A stretch of DNA of 64,000 bases, taken from contig CM030939.1 in NCBI GenBank assembly GCA_018136815.1, forward strand, positions 2,054,808 through 2,118,807, read 5' to 3'. This stretch comes from Isochrysis galbana (lineage: Eukaryota; Haptophyta; Isochrysidales; Isochrysidaceae). The position numbers and the translations under genes are program-made. Numbering within the stretch: the stretch's first letter is position 1; each line of letters opens with the position of its first letter. The notes beneath the pieces were generated by a model. It was not told where the DNA came from and did not search any database. It worked only from the letters and a program-made list of their open reading frames with translations. Of the stretch, positions 43,690 to 54,500 are shown piece by piece.

Positions 43690-44936
43690 TGAAAGATTTC
43701 TCGAGGGGAGAACTCGACATGGCGACCGGAGCCGAAGGCGCGAGCGAAGATTTTGTGCTTGTCAGAGCAAGGCTGATCTCACTCTTGGAGATTGCCTGCG
43801 AGGGCGCGCCGGCAGCTAGCGCGGAACGCGGTTCTTGTGGGGAGCTCATGGAGCTTTCCTCGGGGGTGACTACGGGCATGGTGATCGACGCACGACGCAC
43901 GACGCACGCACGGAGCACGGTGGGCGCGGAAGTGCGAAAGGAGGCTTGTGGGAGGTGGTGGCAGGCGACTGGGGGTGGCTCAGGCGCGTGCTTGACTTGT
44001 ATTGACTCGTTGACTCGGGGTATAGACTCGGGAACTCGGGGGGACTCGCTTGGGAACACGGTGGGACTCGGCGAAGTTGCTACAAAACCACTCACGAAAA
44101 ACCCAAACCCCAACGACCTTGGGCTCAGAAAACTAACGTAAACACTCCGGAATCATACGATAAACAAACCCTCCCCGTGCGGCGAAGGCTGAGGTCGCGA
44201 TCGCTCGTCATGCGCGAAGAAATACGGAAAGAGAGCGCAAAACTACGCAAACGAAGGGTTCAAACTATCGTTAAAGTGAAACTCGTCCGCTGAAGCCAAC
44301 GCGGAGGGTCGAGGAGAGGTCCAAACTCGCGCGGGGGGAAGAAGGCGATGTGCAGAGAGACCTTCTAGACAAGCGACGAGCAAGGGGCGACGAAACAAGA
44401 CGCGAGACGCGGGGCGCGTGCCATTCGTTCGTCCTTTCTTTCACCGAAAACGCGGCGAAACTAACGTTAAACGTCGGTGCCCCCTCCGCGAGGATCGCGA
44501 AGAAGAACGGACGAGATGGAGGCAATCATCGAAGGAACCGCGAGAGGAATCGAAGCGAGGGGGGGAACAACGACGGCCGGAGGAAACGAACCGCGCGCGG
44601 GGGAGAAGAGAACCTCGCGCGGGGGGGGGGATTAATATAACGGCCGGAGGCGACGGACGGCACGCCGAGGGAAAGAACCTGCCGCGGGGGGGGCGAGGGA
44701 CCGAGGGGACGGCGGGGCAGCGTGGGAGGGCGCGAGGCCGATCTCGGAGCGAGATCGCGTCCTTTCCCTCGCGGAGCGCGGAGAGACCCCCCACGAGATA
44801 TCTTGGGACCGGAGAATGTTTTGGACGAATCTTCTTGCCGTCGGCCGAGGAGAGGCGGACGGAGAGAGAGAGAGAGAGAGAGAGAGTCTCGCAGAGCGAC
44901 TGCAGAACGAGAAGTCGAAGTCATGCCGGTTTATTA
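43690..44936. other. Upstream part of the retroelement and spacer
   Basis: 44113-43673 (minus) is a Ser/Pro-rich frame ending SSSPLEKSFIVPAS that may precede the gag-like frame after a shift. 44540-44900 is purine-rich with a (GA)n stretch at 44861-44886. No conserved domain. Confidence 0.4.
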
Positions 44937-45153
44937 CCTTAAACGAGCCAACAATTATAGTAACAGCAAAAACAAAATTCGAATCGCAAATTTCGAGACC
45001 AAAACCTGCAAACCTGGACTTGAGACCATGGGGAATCCGAATCTGTGTGTCTTGTGCGTCAGTGGCAACACGGGGAACTGTTCAATTGTAATTGTGAGCG
45101 CGTACCTTACACGAATATTCATGCCTACAGCCTTCAGATGGGCAGGAATACAA
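44937..45153 (+). repeat. Dispersed repeat, partner of 12060-12308
   Basis: It runs from AAACGAGCCAACAATTATAG to GATGGGCAGGAATACAA and matches 12308-12060 on the minus strand at roughly 85-90%, with small indels in the TGCAGG-rich part. Confidence 0.8.
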
Positions 45154-45726
45154 CAGACAGAAGACGGAGGCGGGAAAAGGATAACGACGGGGACACGAGA
45201 CACGAGGGGGAAGGAAGAGAGATAAGTAAGGGCGGTAGCGGTGGCAGTGCAGGGAGGCGTAGCTTTGTATTTGTATTAGCAGAAGATACCGTGCCCTTAG
45301 TAGGTGTGTGGCACTGAATCTTCAGACCTTTTTTGCATGCAAAATATGAAATGCGCTCGAGCACACAGCATACAGTCATGGCACATCGACCTATGGCATA
45401 TATAATAGCATCCCCCTGCCACCCACTCTTTTCTCTTTTACTACTCTCCACACACTCGACGACGGCGCGTTCATGGCTCTTGGACACACACATGCGCACC
45501 AGCTACTGAGGTTCGCCAAGCACTGCCTCGGACCGAACACATGCATACATTGGCTCGCAACCATAAGTAATTCGCATCCCGGGTGCATGTTGACTATCGC
45601 CAAAGAGATAGAGATAGTGCCGACGAAAATACATACACTTGCACACATGACACGGCGCGCCATGATGCCTCTTCAAGTAACCTAGACGCCTACAAAAATC
45701 TATGCCACACACGCCTCCTTCGATGC
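45154..45726. other. 3' flank of the carrier gene
   Basis: It includes TAGGTGTGTGGCACTGAATC (45299), a short relative of the 1-345 repeat. No gene recognised. AT content rises toward the stop of the carrier gene. Confidence 0.4.
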
Positions 45727-46608
45727 TCAGCTCACTTTAACTATCGGGCTACCGACGAGTTGCTTCTTGAAGATGTCATAGAGGCTCATATAAATGGCCA
45801 CATTGGGCATAGTTTTCAAGTAGTTCAACGACAAGCCACGGTAAAGCCCTCGCGTTACGCCCTCCTCCCTAGCGATGGTGCGCAGGCCGTCGAGGGCGGA
45901 CTTGTATAATTTCCCGGGCCCATCATACGTCTGCATTCTCCGCCGCACGACGTCAAATGGGTAGACGAATGTCTGTGCAACAAGCCCAGCAACAGCACCT
46001 GCAGCCACACGCTGGGTTGCCGAAAGGTCGGACTCGGAGATGCCACCAATGGTAGAGAGGGCTTCTTTGAAGGATTCGTATGTCATGAACTTGAGCCCAG
46101 CGTACGGCGCAACTCCCATCATCGTAGCCGTCATACCAGAATACAGGGCAAGTACGCCACGCTCTCTGCTGATGGTCATAAGAGCTCCGACGAGTGAATC
46201 GTACTTGCTACCCGGTTTGGCCATGGTGGCACGCACAAGATCCAGAGGGTATGTCAACCCAACGGCAGTGATGCCCGCGCACGATCCGGCCGCAAGATTA
46301 CAAAGGTGCGAGGGTGCACCCAGCGCTGCGATGCGCGCTTTGTACTCTTCAAAGGAAAGGAAGGTGAAAGACATATATGGCATGACGCGCACGACTGCAG
46401 CAGTATTCCCCTTCCAGAATGCCTGCACTCCCTCCTCGCGTAGGATGCGGCCAGGTAATTGATACCAGGCCGGTCCGATCGAAGCCCCAGACTGTACCTG
46501 GTAGAGGATTTTGACGCGCTCGATAGGCGCGATACATGTGCGCGAGATGATACCCGCGGCACCGCCCGCGAGGAAGTACTCCTTAGGGTTGGTCTTCCCC
46601 TTGCCCAT
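45727..46608 (-). CDS. Mitochondrial carrier family (SLC25) protein
   Basis: Intronless, 293 residues, typical of the family. Three homologous about-100-residue modules carry the signature PxExxK/R: PIERVK, PLDLVR and PFDVVRRR, each followed by glycine-rich even helices (GNTAAVVRVMPYMSFTFLSF, SGMTATMMGVAPYAGLKFMT, RGLSLNYLKTMPNVAIYMSL). It resembles the coenzyme-A/adenine-nucleotide branch (SLC25A16/SLC25A42 type), but substrate assignment is an inference. It sits in the inner mitochondrial membrane. The ATG is the first in frame, and a C-run lies about 180 bp upstream. Confidence 0.93.
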   Translation of the reverse strand: MGKGKTNPKEYFLAGGAAGIISRTCIAPIERVKILYQVQSGASIGPAWYQLPGRILREEGVQAFWKGNTAAVVRVMPYMSFTFLSFEEYKARIAALGAPSHLCNLAAGSCAGITAVGLTYPLDLVRATMAKPGSKYDSLVGALMTISRERGVLALYSGMTATMMGVAPYAGLKFMTYESFKEALSTIGGISESDLSATQRVAAGAVAGLVAQTFVYPFDVVRRRMQTYDGPGKLYKSALDGLRTIAREEGVTRGLYRGLSLNYLKTMPNVAIYMSLYDIFKKQLVGSPIVKVS

Positions 46609-47280
46609 TGTGCGCAGAGACAGAGGAGAGCCAGAGCCTAGAGCTTAGCGAGCGAGGTGCGGTCTCAGCTTGACTGAATCTTCCAGGCTGCTCACTTATC
46701 GGCAGGGAGAGATGTAGGGGAAGGGGAGGGGAGAGATGGCGAGGAACGATTCCACTACGGCTGAATCTGCCTCGTGAGGTGCTGTTCTCCCCCCCCCCCC
46801 CCCCCCCCCCCCGCCCGCCCGCCCGCCCCCGCCGCTGGCCCACCCCCTGTCAGTTTAATACTAAGGTATCGGGAGCTTTGAGGGTTTTTTTGTTAGAGGT
46901 CTCAAGAAGGGTGTCGAGACCTCGAGCCTATTCTTCGCGCTCTCTCGACTCTCGACCCTCCTCTCGACAACACGCAACACGGTCTCGATGCGTTGGCAAT
47001 TCTGGCATGGAGGTACATTCTGACATTCTCACGGACTTCTACAATATCCTATATGGGAACGCGGAAGCAAGATCCGCCAGGACCAGGACCCAAGACCATC
47101 CTACGTACTACGTACTACGTACTATCATCTCGAGGCATCATCTATTAGTCAAATGATAGGGATTTTGCCGGCGTTTCACTGAGGTTTCACGGCGGAGTTT
47201 TCACTTGCCCGAACACGGATTAAACCCGTGTTAACCGTTAACCGCGAGGCAACGAGAACGAGGTTTCTCAAAAGGCCTGC
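46609..47280. other. Upstream region of the carrier gene and spacer
   Basis: A C-run of about 23 bp (46790-46812) with CCCGCCCG units. (TACTACG)n lies at about 47102-47122. TTAACCGTTAACCG lies at 47231. No gene seen. Confidence 0.5.
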
Positions 47281-48137
47281 TTGACGAATTGGGAAGGCCC
47301 ATAGGGCCTGAGGGCAATGAGGAAGGAGGCATGCCGGCGGCAGGCGCGGCGGAGGAGACGACTTCAGAGGGGCTGACGGGCTGAAGCCCGTCAGCAGAGG
47401 AAGGCGGGCAGGCGGGCTTGGGCGAGGGCGAGGACGGCGGCGAGAGCGACATCGAGCGAGTAGCGAGAGGCGAGGGTGAGTGTGAGGAGGGCTGTGATGG
47501 CAGGGGCTGGTGAGGCGAGGCGAGATTGTAGGGTCTGAGTGTTACGAGAGCGAGAGCGACGAGAGCGAGAGCGACGACGGATGACGACTGGCGACAGGAC
47601 GACGGACAGAGACACCCAGGAAAACACCCCGACTCTCGCCCCACGACTTTCTCACATAACTCGACTGAAATCAAACCCAAACACTCCGGCCAGACAACGA
47701 CGGACGACGATCAGAAGGCGATCTGTCGGCGATCCCGTCTGGAAGGGGAATCGCACCATAACGGAAACGAGGGGCAATCCTGCCGCACAAGATTCCAAGA
47801 GACCTACCAAATAAGACGAAAGGAGTGCGATGTGCCTAAGGGGGAGATACGAAGAGGTCGTAAATTAAACCTGATTGCCCCCAGAAGCAGATAAAGAACC
47901 GCTGTAGAGATAGCAAATTAAACCTATTTGCGAGGCGCCTGGGAGGAAGAAAGGTGGGGAAACTTGAAACTTCCCTTCTCTTTCGAGAGAAAGAGAGAGG
48001 GCGCTCCACAACCCACGATCCCATGCATCCAAGCGAAGATTTTGACCGAGAACGAGAACGAGAGAATTATAACGATAAATACCGAACGACGAAGAGAAGA
48101 GCGAAGCCTAACGAGTGTCGATTCGCGAATGCGACAC
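47281..48137 (+). repeat. 1.1-kb dispersed repeat, copy B
   Basis: It is the same orientation and order as 21228-22345: TTGACGAATTGGG...CGAGAGCGAC, then CTGATTGCCCCCAGAAGCAG, GAGGCGCCTGGGAGGAAG and GAGAATTATAACGATAAATA. It is shorter by an internal deletion and diverged in the middle. It ends at ATTCGCGAATGCGACA, the same terminus as copy A. Confidence 0.8.
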
Positions 48138-48696
48138 TGCTAGCCGCGAGGCCGCGAGGGGTTTCACTGCCAGGGCGTATGGGTTCACGTTGACGCGCCC
48201 TCGAGGGCCGGGAGTCAGTACTCAGTACGAGTACGAAGGCAGGCCAAGGTCAAGGGCGGGCATGCGGGCATGCGGGCATGGGCATGGGAGTGCGAGTCGC
48301 GAACCGCGCCCACTGGCCACTGGCCACTGGCCCAGTGCCACTGGGGGTTTGGGTTTGAGGTTTGGGTGGTGTTGTTGAGTGCCCTGCTCATGCCAAAAGG
48401 CAGGGCGTGGGGTTGACCGATAGGCCCCCAGGAGGGGAGTTGGAGCCTGAGACCTGAGAGAGGGGGCGCGAGGGCGCGAGGCGCCCCCCCATGCTTCACT
48501 AAGTATAAACTTAGTTACTACTAACCACTAACTACGAACTACTGCCAGGTGCCAGGGTATGTCGCGCCCCCCAAACCTGAAACGAAGGAGCCGGCTGGCC
48601 TTGCCGCCGTTTCTTCCGGGCCCGTTTCGCGTTTTCTCTCTGCCGCCAGCTGGCAGCCGCGCCCCGCCTCAGCAGCACTGCCTGAGAGCAGACGAC
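48138..48696. other. Upstream region of the flagellar gene
   Basis: TGCCACTGGCCACTGGCC-like units (48312-48345) and GGGCATGCGGGCATG (48258-48284) are small tandems. CTAAGTATAAACTTAG (48499-48514) contains TATAAA and is the complement of the palindrome-like string at 24620. No other gene. Confidence 0.4.
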
Positions 48697-49758
48697 ATGA
48701 ACAACGGGCTCTCCACAGAGCGTGCGCTGCGTGGGGTGTTCTCCACTTCATCCTACATCACGGTCGGCGACCCGTACGGCAAGAAGAGTGCCAAGGATGA
48801 CCGTGAGAAGGGCGTGCAAATGTCAGCCGACTTCCCCAAGTCGGGCATCGCTGGTGCTCTGCCAAACAATGCACTGTTTGCGAAGGAGCACAAATGGCTC
48901 TTCGGCGGAGAGAAGTGAGCATTGACCCCACCAGAAGCTATGCCCATCATTGAGCGATCTCGTCTGGCGCCATAGAGGGAGGCTTGCTGGCATGGAGCCA
49001 GAGCACAGAGCTCAGAGCACTGAGCATAGAGCACAGAAAGTGCTGGGTGGGTGGGAGGGGGGGGGGCAGATGCGCTGCCCACTAGGTATGAGGGACACCG
49101 CGACTCAGTTGCTTGTGTGCTGCCATGTTGCTCTTGCAGGTACGTCGATCGCACCATGTACCTGAAGACTCAACCACCGGAGACTCGCAAAAAGGGGTTC
49201 GGCTCCTCCGACGCTAAGCGTCGTGATGAGTTCTCGAATGACATTGAGGTGAACACATCAGCGCTCCCGTTCCAACCGCACTCCAACTGTCTTTGTCTCT
49301 CGCCACGCGATAACCCCATCTCACCTTACGCATTCCTTACACAGGTTGAGAAGTGGCGTGAGCGCATCAAGGGTGAGATGGAATTTGCGGAACGCTTTGC
49401 GGCTCATCAGGAGAGCTTGTTGACGGAGGAAGACAGGGCTGAGATGGAACGGCTGTCGCAGTCGCCCGAGCGGCGGTGGACGCACGGGCCCGAGTTTCTC
49501 TTTGATCTTGGGAAGGAGGCAATGGGAGGGACGACGCCATATGAGATGAAGGATGCGCGGGACACTTGGTACTCAAAGCACCGATTGGCCAAGGAGACAG
49601 CCGGCAAACAGTTCACGGGCGGCTACGCTACCATGTCCTCGGCCGTCGGCGAAAATTTGAAAGACTTTAACGCTTGGACTAAGCCGGAGTATGCCCGTCA
49701 ACCGGTCATCAGGGACAACTTCTACCGCTCAACTGGCGTCATGCGCACAGGCTTCTGA
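48697..49758 (+). CDS. CFAP96-like cilia and flagella associated protein, three exons
   Basis: Exons 48697-48914, 49140-49248 and 49345-49758 give 246 residues. Exon 1 starts MNNGLSTERALRGVFSTSSY followed by ITVGDPYG, matching the start of the CFAP96 (C4orf47) family (xxFSxxxYITVGDxY). The join GGEK-YVDRTMY leads to TQPPETRKKGFGSSDAKRRD, matching the family's repeat of pro/lys-gly-phe-gly motifs. The C-terminus has YSKHRLAKETAGKQFTGGYA and FYRSTGVMRTGF. Members associate with ciliary microtubules. Intron 2 (96 bp, 49249-49344) is a multiple of three without a stop, so its retention would add 32 residues. Family assignment is moderately certain; coding exons are firm. Confidence 0.72.
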
Positions 49759-51530
49759 TGCACTTGCGAGACATGATGGCTCCGTCTCGTCTATGATTAC
49801 TGCCCGCTTGCACCACTTTCCTAGTGACAAACGTTTCGTTTTCGCAGGAGGTAGGCTGCGTTCGGTTAGTATGGTGTAGATTGTGGCTACCATTTTCATT
49901 TCGTGAGTGCATGCACGTATGTTTGGCGTATCCTATTGGGGACGGGCGGTTGGCTGCGATTGATGTGGTGGAAGTAAGCGACATGATGCTCATCGCCGAG
50001 AGGAAACCCGAGGCTAGCGTCCGATTTGTGTTTGAGAACGAGAGGTTCGTAACAGGTGCATCGCAGAATATAAATGATATTCGTCAAACTCAATGTCAGA
50101 GGTCGCAGTAAACCTAGGTCTGGTTTTTTCTTCGCCGACACCCCAACCTACTTTTATAAGTAGGGGTCAATGGGGGCCTCGCGCCCCCCTCACTCCATCG
50201 CGGACATCCCTCGGGGTGGGCCCGTACAATCAACCCCAGCCCTATCCCTTGCCCCTGCCCTCTAGCAGCTAGCAGGGGCGAGGGGCAAGGCACTCATCAT
50301 TTTAGCCTAGACCCTAGGGCGGCGCACAGGCCGCGAACTGCACTCCCACGCCTGCATGGGGCCTGCCCTCGAGCTAATTCCCCCCCTATCCCTGGTCGCC
50401 AGGCATACAGGAGGCTTTGGGTGGCTCCCATGCGCCTGCCCGCCTTCCTCTGCCTCTGCTGACGGCCTACATGTGAAACACAGTCAAACTTAGAAATAAA
50501 ACAACAAATTGTCAACAAATAAAACAGCAAACAGTATGTTTTTGCCGTCCAAAAAAACAGAGAAAAACAGTGTAAAAAACAGATGTGCGAGGGGGGGTGG
50601 GGGCGGCCGCCAAAAATAAAACAGCGAAAAACATATGTTTTGGGCCTCCGAAAAAAAAATTGAACATTGTTCCTGCGTTTCGCGTTTCACATGTAGGGTG
50701 TTTCACATGTAGGGGTCGAAGTCGAAGTCGTTCCTACCGCCGCGCCTGCCGCCGGCTTGGCTCCCTCCTCATTGCCCTCAGACTCAATGGGCCATCCCAA
50801 TTCGTCACTCCTACGCCTACCGGGCTGGCGGCGGCCTCAGCCCCGACTTATCCTGTAAACGGGTGCGGGACTGCGGGACTGCGGGACTGCGGGACTTACC
50901 CCTTACTTACCTAGCTTCTTCGGTCTTCGGTGGGCGGAGCTCCGACACCCCCTTCTCCGCGCTCTCTCTCCCCTCTCCTACGGCACGCGCGATGGCGCGC
51001 CTGCGGCAGGCCTCCAGCTGCCCCAGTGGCGATCCCTGGAGGCCATCGCCGCCCTCAATCAAAACTGACAGAGAGCGCGCTAAGAGTACATGATGACGAA
51101 GCCGACGACGTCCACTGTGGGACTACAACACTACTCTGCAGAGAGAAAAGAACTCGTATAACTTACTTTAGAAGAGGCCGCAGAGAGGGAGGGAGAGGGG
51201 GAAGCGGTGGAAGGCGCGGCGGCCGGTGAGATCCTCCGCCCACGGCGCGAGTGCAGCGTGCTGCTGCGCTGCGGTCGGCCGGCTCGCTCCGCCCCGCCCC
51301 ACCTCTCCTTCCCCCTCTCCACCCCCGCTGTTGTTCACGAGCCGAGCGTGGAATAGAGAGCCAGGCGAGGGCAGTCACACCAGAGGCTCCCATCGAATCT
51401 ACGAGGCGTCTAATCAAGCTCCCTTCGCTCTCTTGTTCTCTCTGCCTTCCCTGCGCTCTCTCTCCACCCGTGGAGGGCTGAGCGTTCAGCGCATCCGCAG
51501 TTCCGCGCGCAGGCAGCGTAGTGGGTGCAG
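49759..51530. other. Spacer with repeat fragments
   Basis: 50245-50292 has a near-palindrome of CCTTGCCCCTGCC and AGGGGCGAGGGGCAAGG. 50752-50806 is an inverted fragment of the 21228 family (TGGGCCATCCCAATTCGTCA). 50818-50865 matches the 26916/38868 family. GACTGCGGGACTGCGGGACT is a tandem at 50872. TTCACATGTAGGGTGTTTCACATGTAGGG is at 50686. No gene recognised. Confidence 0.5.
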
Positions 51531-54500
51531 ATGCGAGGACGCAGGCCGCTTCGGCTTGACCCGGCATCTGAAGAGCTTGAAAAGCTGCGAGACCAAGAGG
51601 CACGTACGTTTGGTTTCTTGTTGCACACACAGGAGGAATGGGTGTGGCCCACACCAGCTGCGGTGGTAGCATTGTCTCCAGAGGTTGTGGCAGAGGCAGA
51701 TGGATCCGATGCCCGCTGCGGGCATCCTGATCGTCTACAAAACTTGGTACCGCATGCCCACCATGTGGTGCGGCGACTAGATCATGGAGGGGGCAGTGGA
51801 TCGCCTCCCAAGCTGCGAAACAGGTACAGCAGAACGCCACCGGTGGACCGAGCACAGGCGGTTGCCCCGCCAACCGCTGCAGGGCTCTCAAAAGGCACTT
51901 TATGCGCGTTCTGCAAGTCCGGTAGTTCACGTGAACAAAAAAATTGTGTTGGTGGCAGGTCGGCTTTTGCATTCTCAAATGCACCACGATGTGGCGATGA
52001 ACGAGCGCTTGTACCTGAATTACGTAGGTGCAAAGAGCCATCACCTTCACGGTTGTCAGCGTCACCACACGTGCCGAGTCTAAAGCATGATGAACAAGTT
52101 GCCAGCACATCGTCTGCATCACGTGCACAACGAACTAGCGATTCGATTAACGTGACGCCTAGTGTCCATCATGAATGCGCCTCATCATATCGTACTCCAG
52201 CTCCATGGTCAGCTGGTGAGCCCAAGTCCCCTCAGACCTGCCCACCCTGTTTCGTCAGCCAAAGTGCTCAGGCTTCACCTACGGCATCACGGTGGACTTG
52301 GCGTGATGGCTGCGGCCAGCATCTCGGTGGAGTTGGCATGAATGGTAGTGATGTTCAAAGCATTTGTTCTCCTTTAAGTACCTCTCAAACCGATGCCATC
52401 GGAATGCAATCAAATAATTCCAGTGGCGGGAGCCCTCAGGACGAGTTTCCTCGCTCCCACCTTGCTCATGAAGAGCGATTGGAGGAGCTGCGTGGTGAGC
52501 TGCTGCAGCTCGCAAATTCCCTTCGCGCCGTGCAATTTTCCAAAGAGTATCTTATTTCACCTCAACAAGTGCTATCCTCTGAATCGTGTCGATCGTCTTC
52601 GTCTATTTTGGATGCTGCCCGCACGACCTCCACGACGAGCCCTTCGGCTGATGATATCTCTCGAAGTACGCCAAGACCATCATTACCTGAAAAGCTAAGG
52701 GAATATGTCGATCCCAAGACACCTGCAGTTGCATTGAGCAAGAGACCCTCGGTCACGCCTGCCCCACCCCGAGGAGCGTGCACGTTCCTTCCTAACAACC
52801 GCTCTCTGCAAGAGATGCTCTCCCTTACTTCGTCTGAGACGTCATCAATGGCGAACCGCGCACAAGCTGGAGTTGCATTTTGTCCAAAGTCTCGAGATGG
52901 GTGTCGTGCGACCAGCGGGTCTAAAGTAGATGTTCAGCTCCGTGGCGCGTTGCAGCCTGCACGCCTCAATGAAGCGGCTGCATCCTCCGCCTCTGTTCCA
53001 TCGGGTAGAGTTGAGGGATGGAGCCTGCTGCAGCATTTGCCCATTGGGGTAGCGCAGGCTGAAGCAGCGGACGCAGTGGCTCAGGCAGCAGACGCGACCG
53101 CAGCTGCGCTCGCAGCTGTACGTCAGACACGCTTGAATGTGCGCCACACGAGAGATCTTGGATGCAACGACCTCGTTGTGTCTGAGGGCGTGGCAGCTGC
53201 TGCTGCGGCGGCGGCAGTCCGCCGCGTTGGCGAAGTGTTGTGTGCGATGGTGCAGGCCGTCAGCAATGCCCGGCGCGACGCAGATTTTGCTCGCGCTAAC
53301 GCAAAGGCAACCGAGGAGTCGTTGGCAAAAGCTGTTGCAACCGCAGTTGCTGAGGTAAGGGCTGATGCTGCCGCGATGGCTGCGCGCGAGGCAGCTGCGG
53401 CAGAGCGTCGTGAGGCGCGGGCTGTCGAGGCTGCGACAGCAGAGGTGCTCGGCAGCTATGGATTCGGTGATGCCAGCCTTAGAATGAGCGGGGCAGAGCG
53501 TGCGGTCCGAGCCGCAAAGAGTGCTGCGGCGGTTGCCCAGGCCGCACGGGAAGGTAAAGCAGAAGCAGAGGCTGAGGCAGCGATGCGGATGGAGGCGGAG
53601 CGACGAAAGCTTCGTGACGCATTCGACGCAGAGATTGCGGACCTGAGTCAACAGGTGTGTAAGAATGCGATACGGGTCTCATCGACCCACGCAATGAACA
53701 GTCCATGGGTCAACATAGCCCACCGCAAAAGCTACGGGTTGTGGATCGCGTGGGCCAAGAGGGTCGCAGGCCTAGAACATGTGGCTTCCACACCCTGTAT
53801 CGACACTCCCCTTTGCTTAGGTGAATAACCTTGACGCGCAAGTCGAAAGGCTACGCTCGGAACGACGCACGCGCTGGGCCACTTCTGCCGCAGCACTGCT
53901 CACAGCCATTGGTGAGAAGGAGCACGATGCGCGCATGCGCGAGGACGAGTTACGAATCCAAGCTATAGCGCGTGAGGAGGAACTTCGATACGACTTGGCG
54001 GCGGCCCAGGCGGCTGTAGAGCGCGCAAAAGAGGACATGACGGCCGCCATCGCCCAAGCAGTGGCTCAGGAGCGTGCAAAGGCCGCGGCTGCTGCGGCTG
54101 CAGCTGCGGAGAATCATGCTCTTGCTGTGGATGCAGCAGTTGCTGCTGCTCGGAGTCGAGCGGCACGGGAGTCGAGAGAGAAAGCCGATTCCGAGGCTGC
54201 AGTGGATATTTTGGTCGCTACATCTGAGATCGCCGTCTCTGAATGTGCACTTGAAGTAGCACTTCAAGAAGCTGTGGACGCGGGCAAGAGGGTGGCTGCA
54301 GCCGAGGCAAAGTTGGAAGCTGCCATGGTCGCCACAGCCGCGTCTACTTTGGAGCAGACGCATGAACTACATAGGTTACGAGCAAAGCTTGAAGAGCAGG
54401 CGGTCTCCGCCGAGACTGCTGCAGCTGATGCTCAAGTAGCACTATCTGAAGCCGTCACCGCAGTGAGGCTCAAGGCGGCGGCCGATCGCGCTGCCGCCTT

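Noticed and set aside
51163..52128. 321-codon minus-strand frame
   Set aside because: It is antisense to exon 1 of the coiled-coil gene. Composition is that of a reverse-complement shadow and it has no domain.
53821..53823. Independent gene start at GTG
   Set aside because: A splice acceptor precedes it and the sequence continues the upstream coiled coil in phase.
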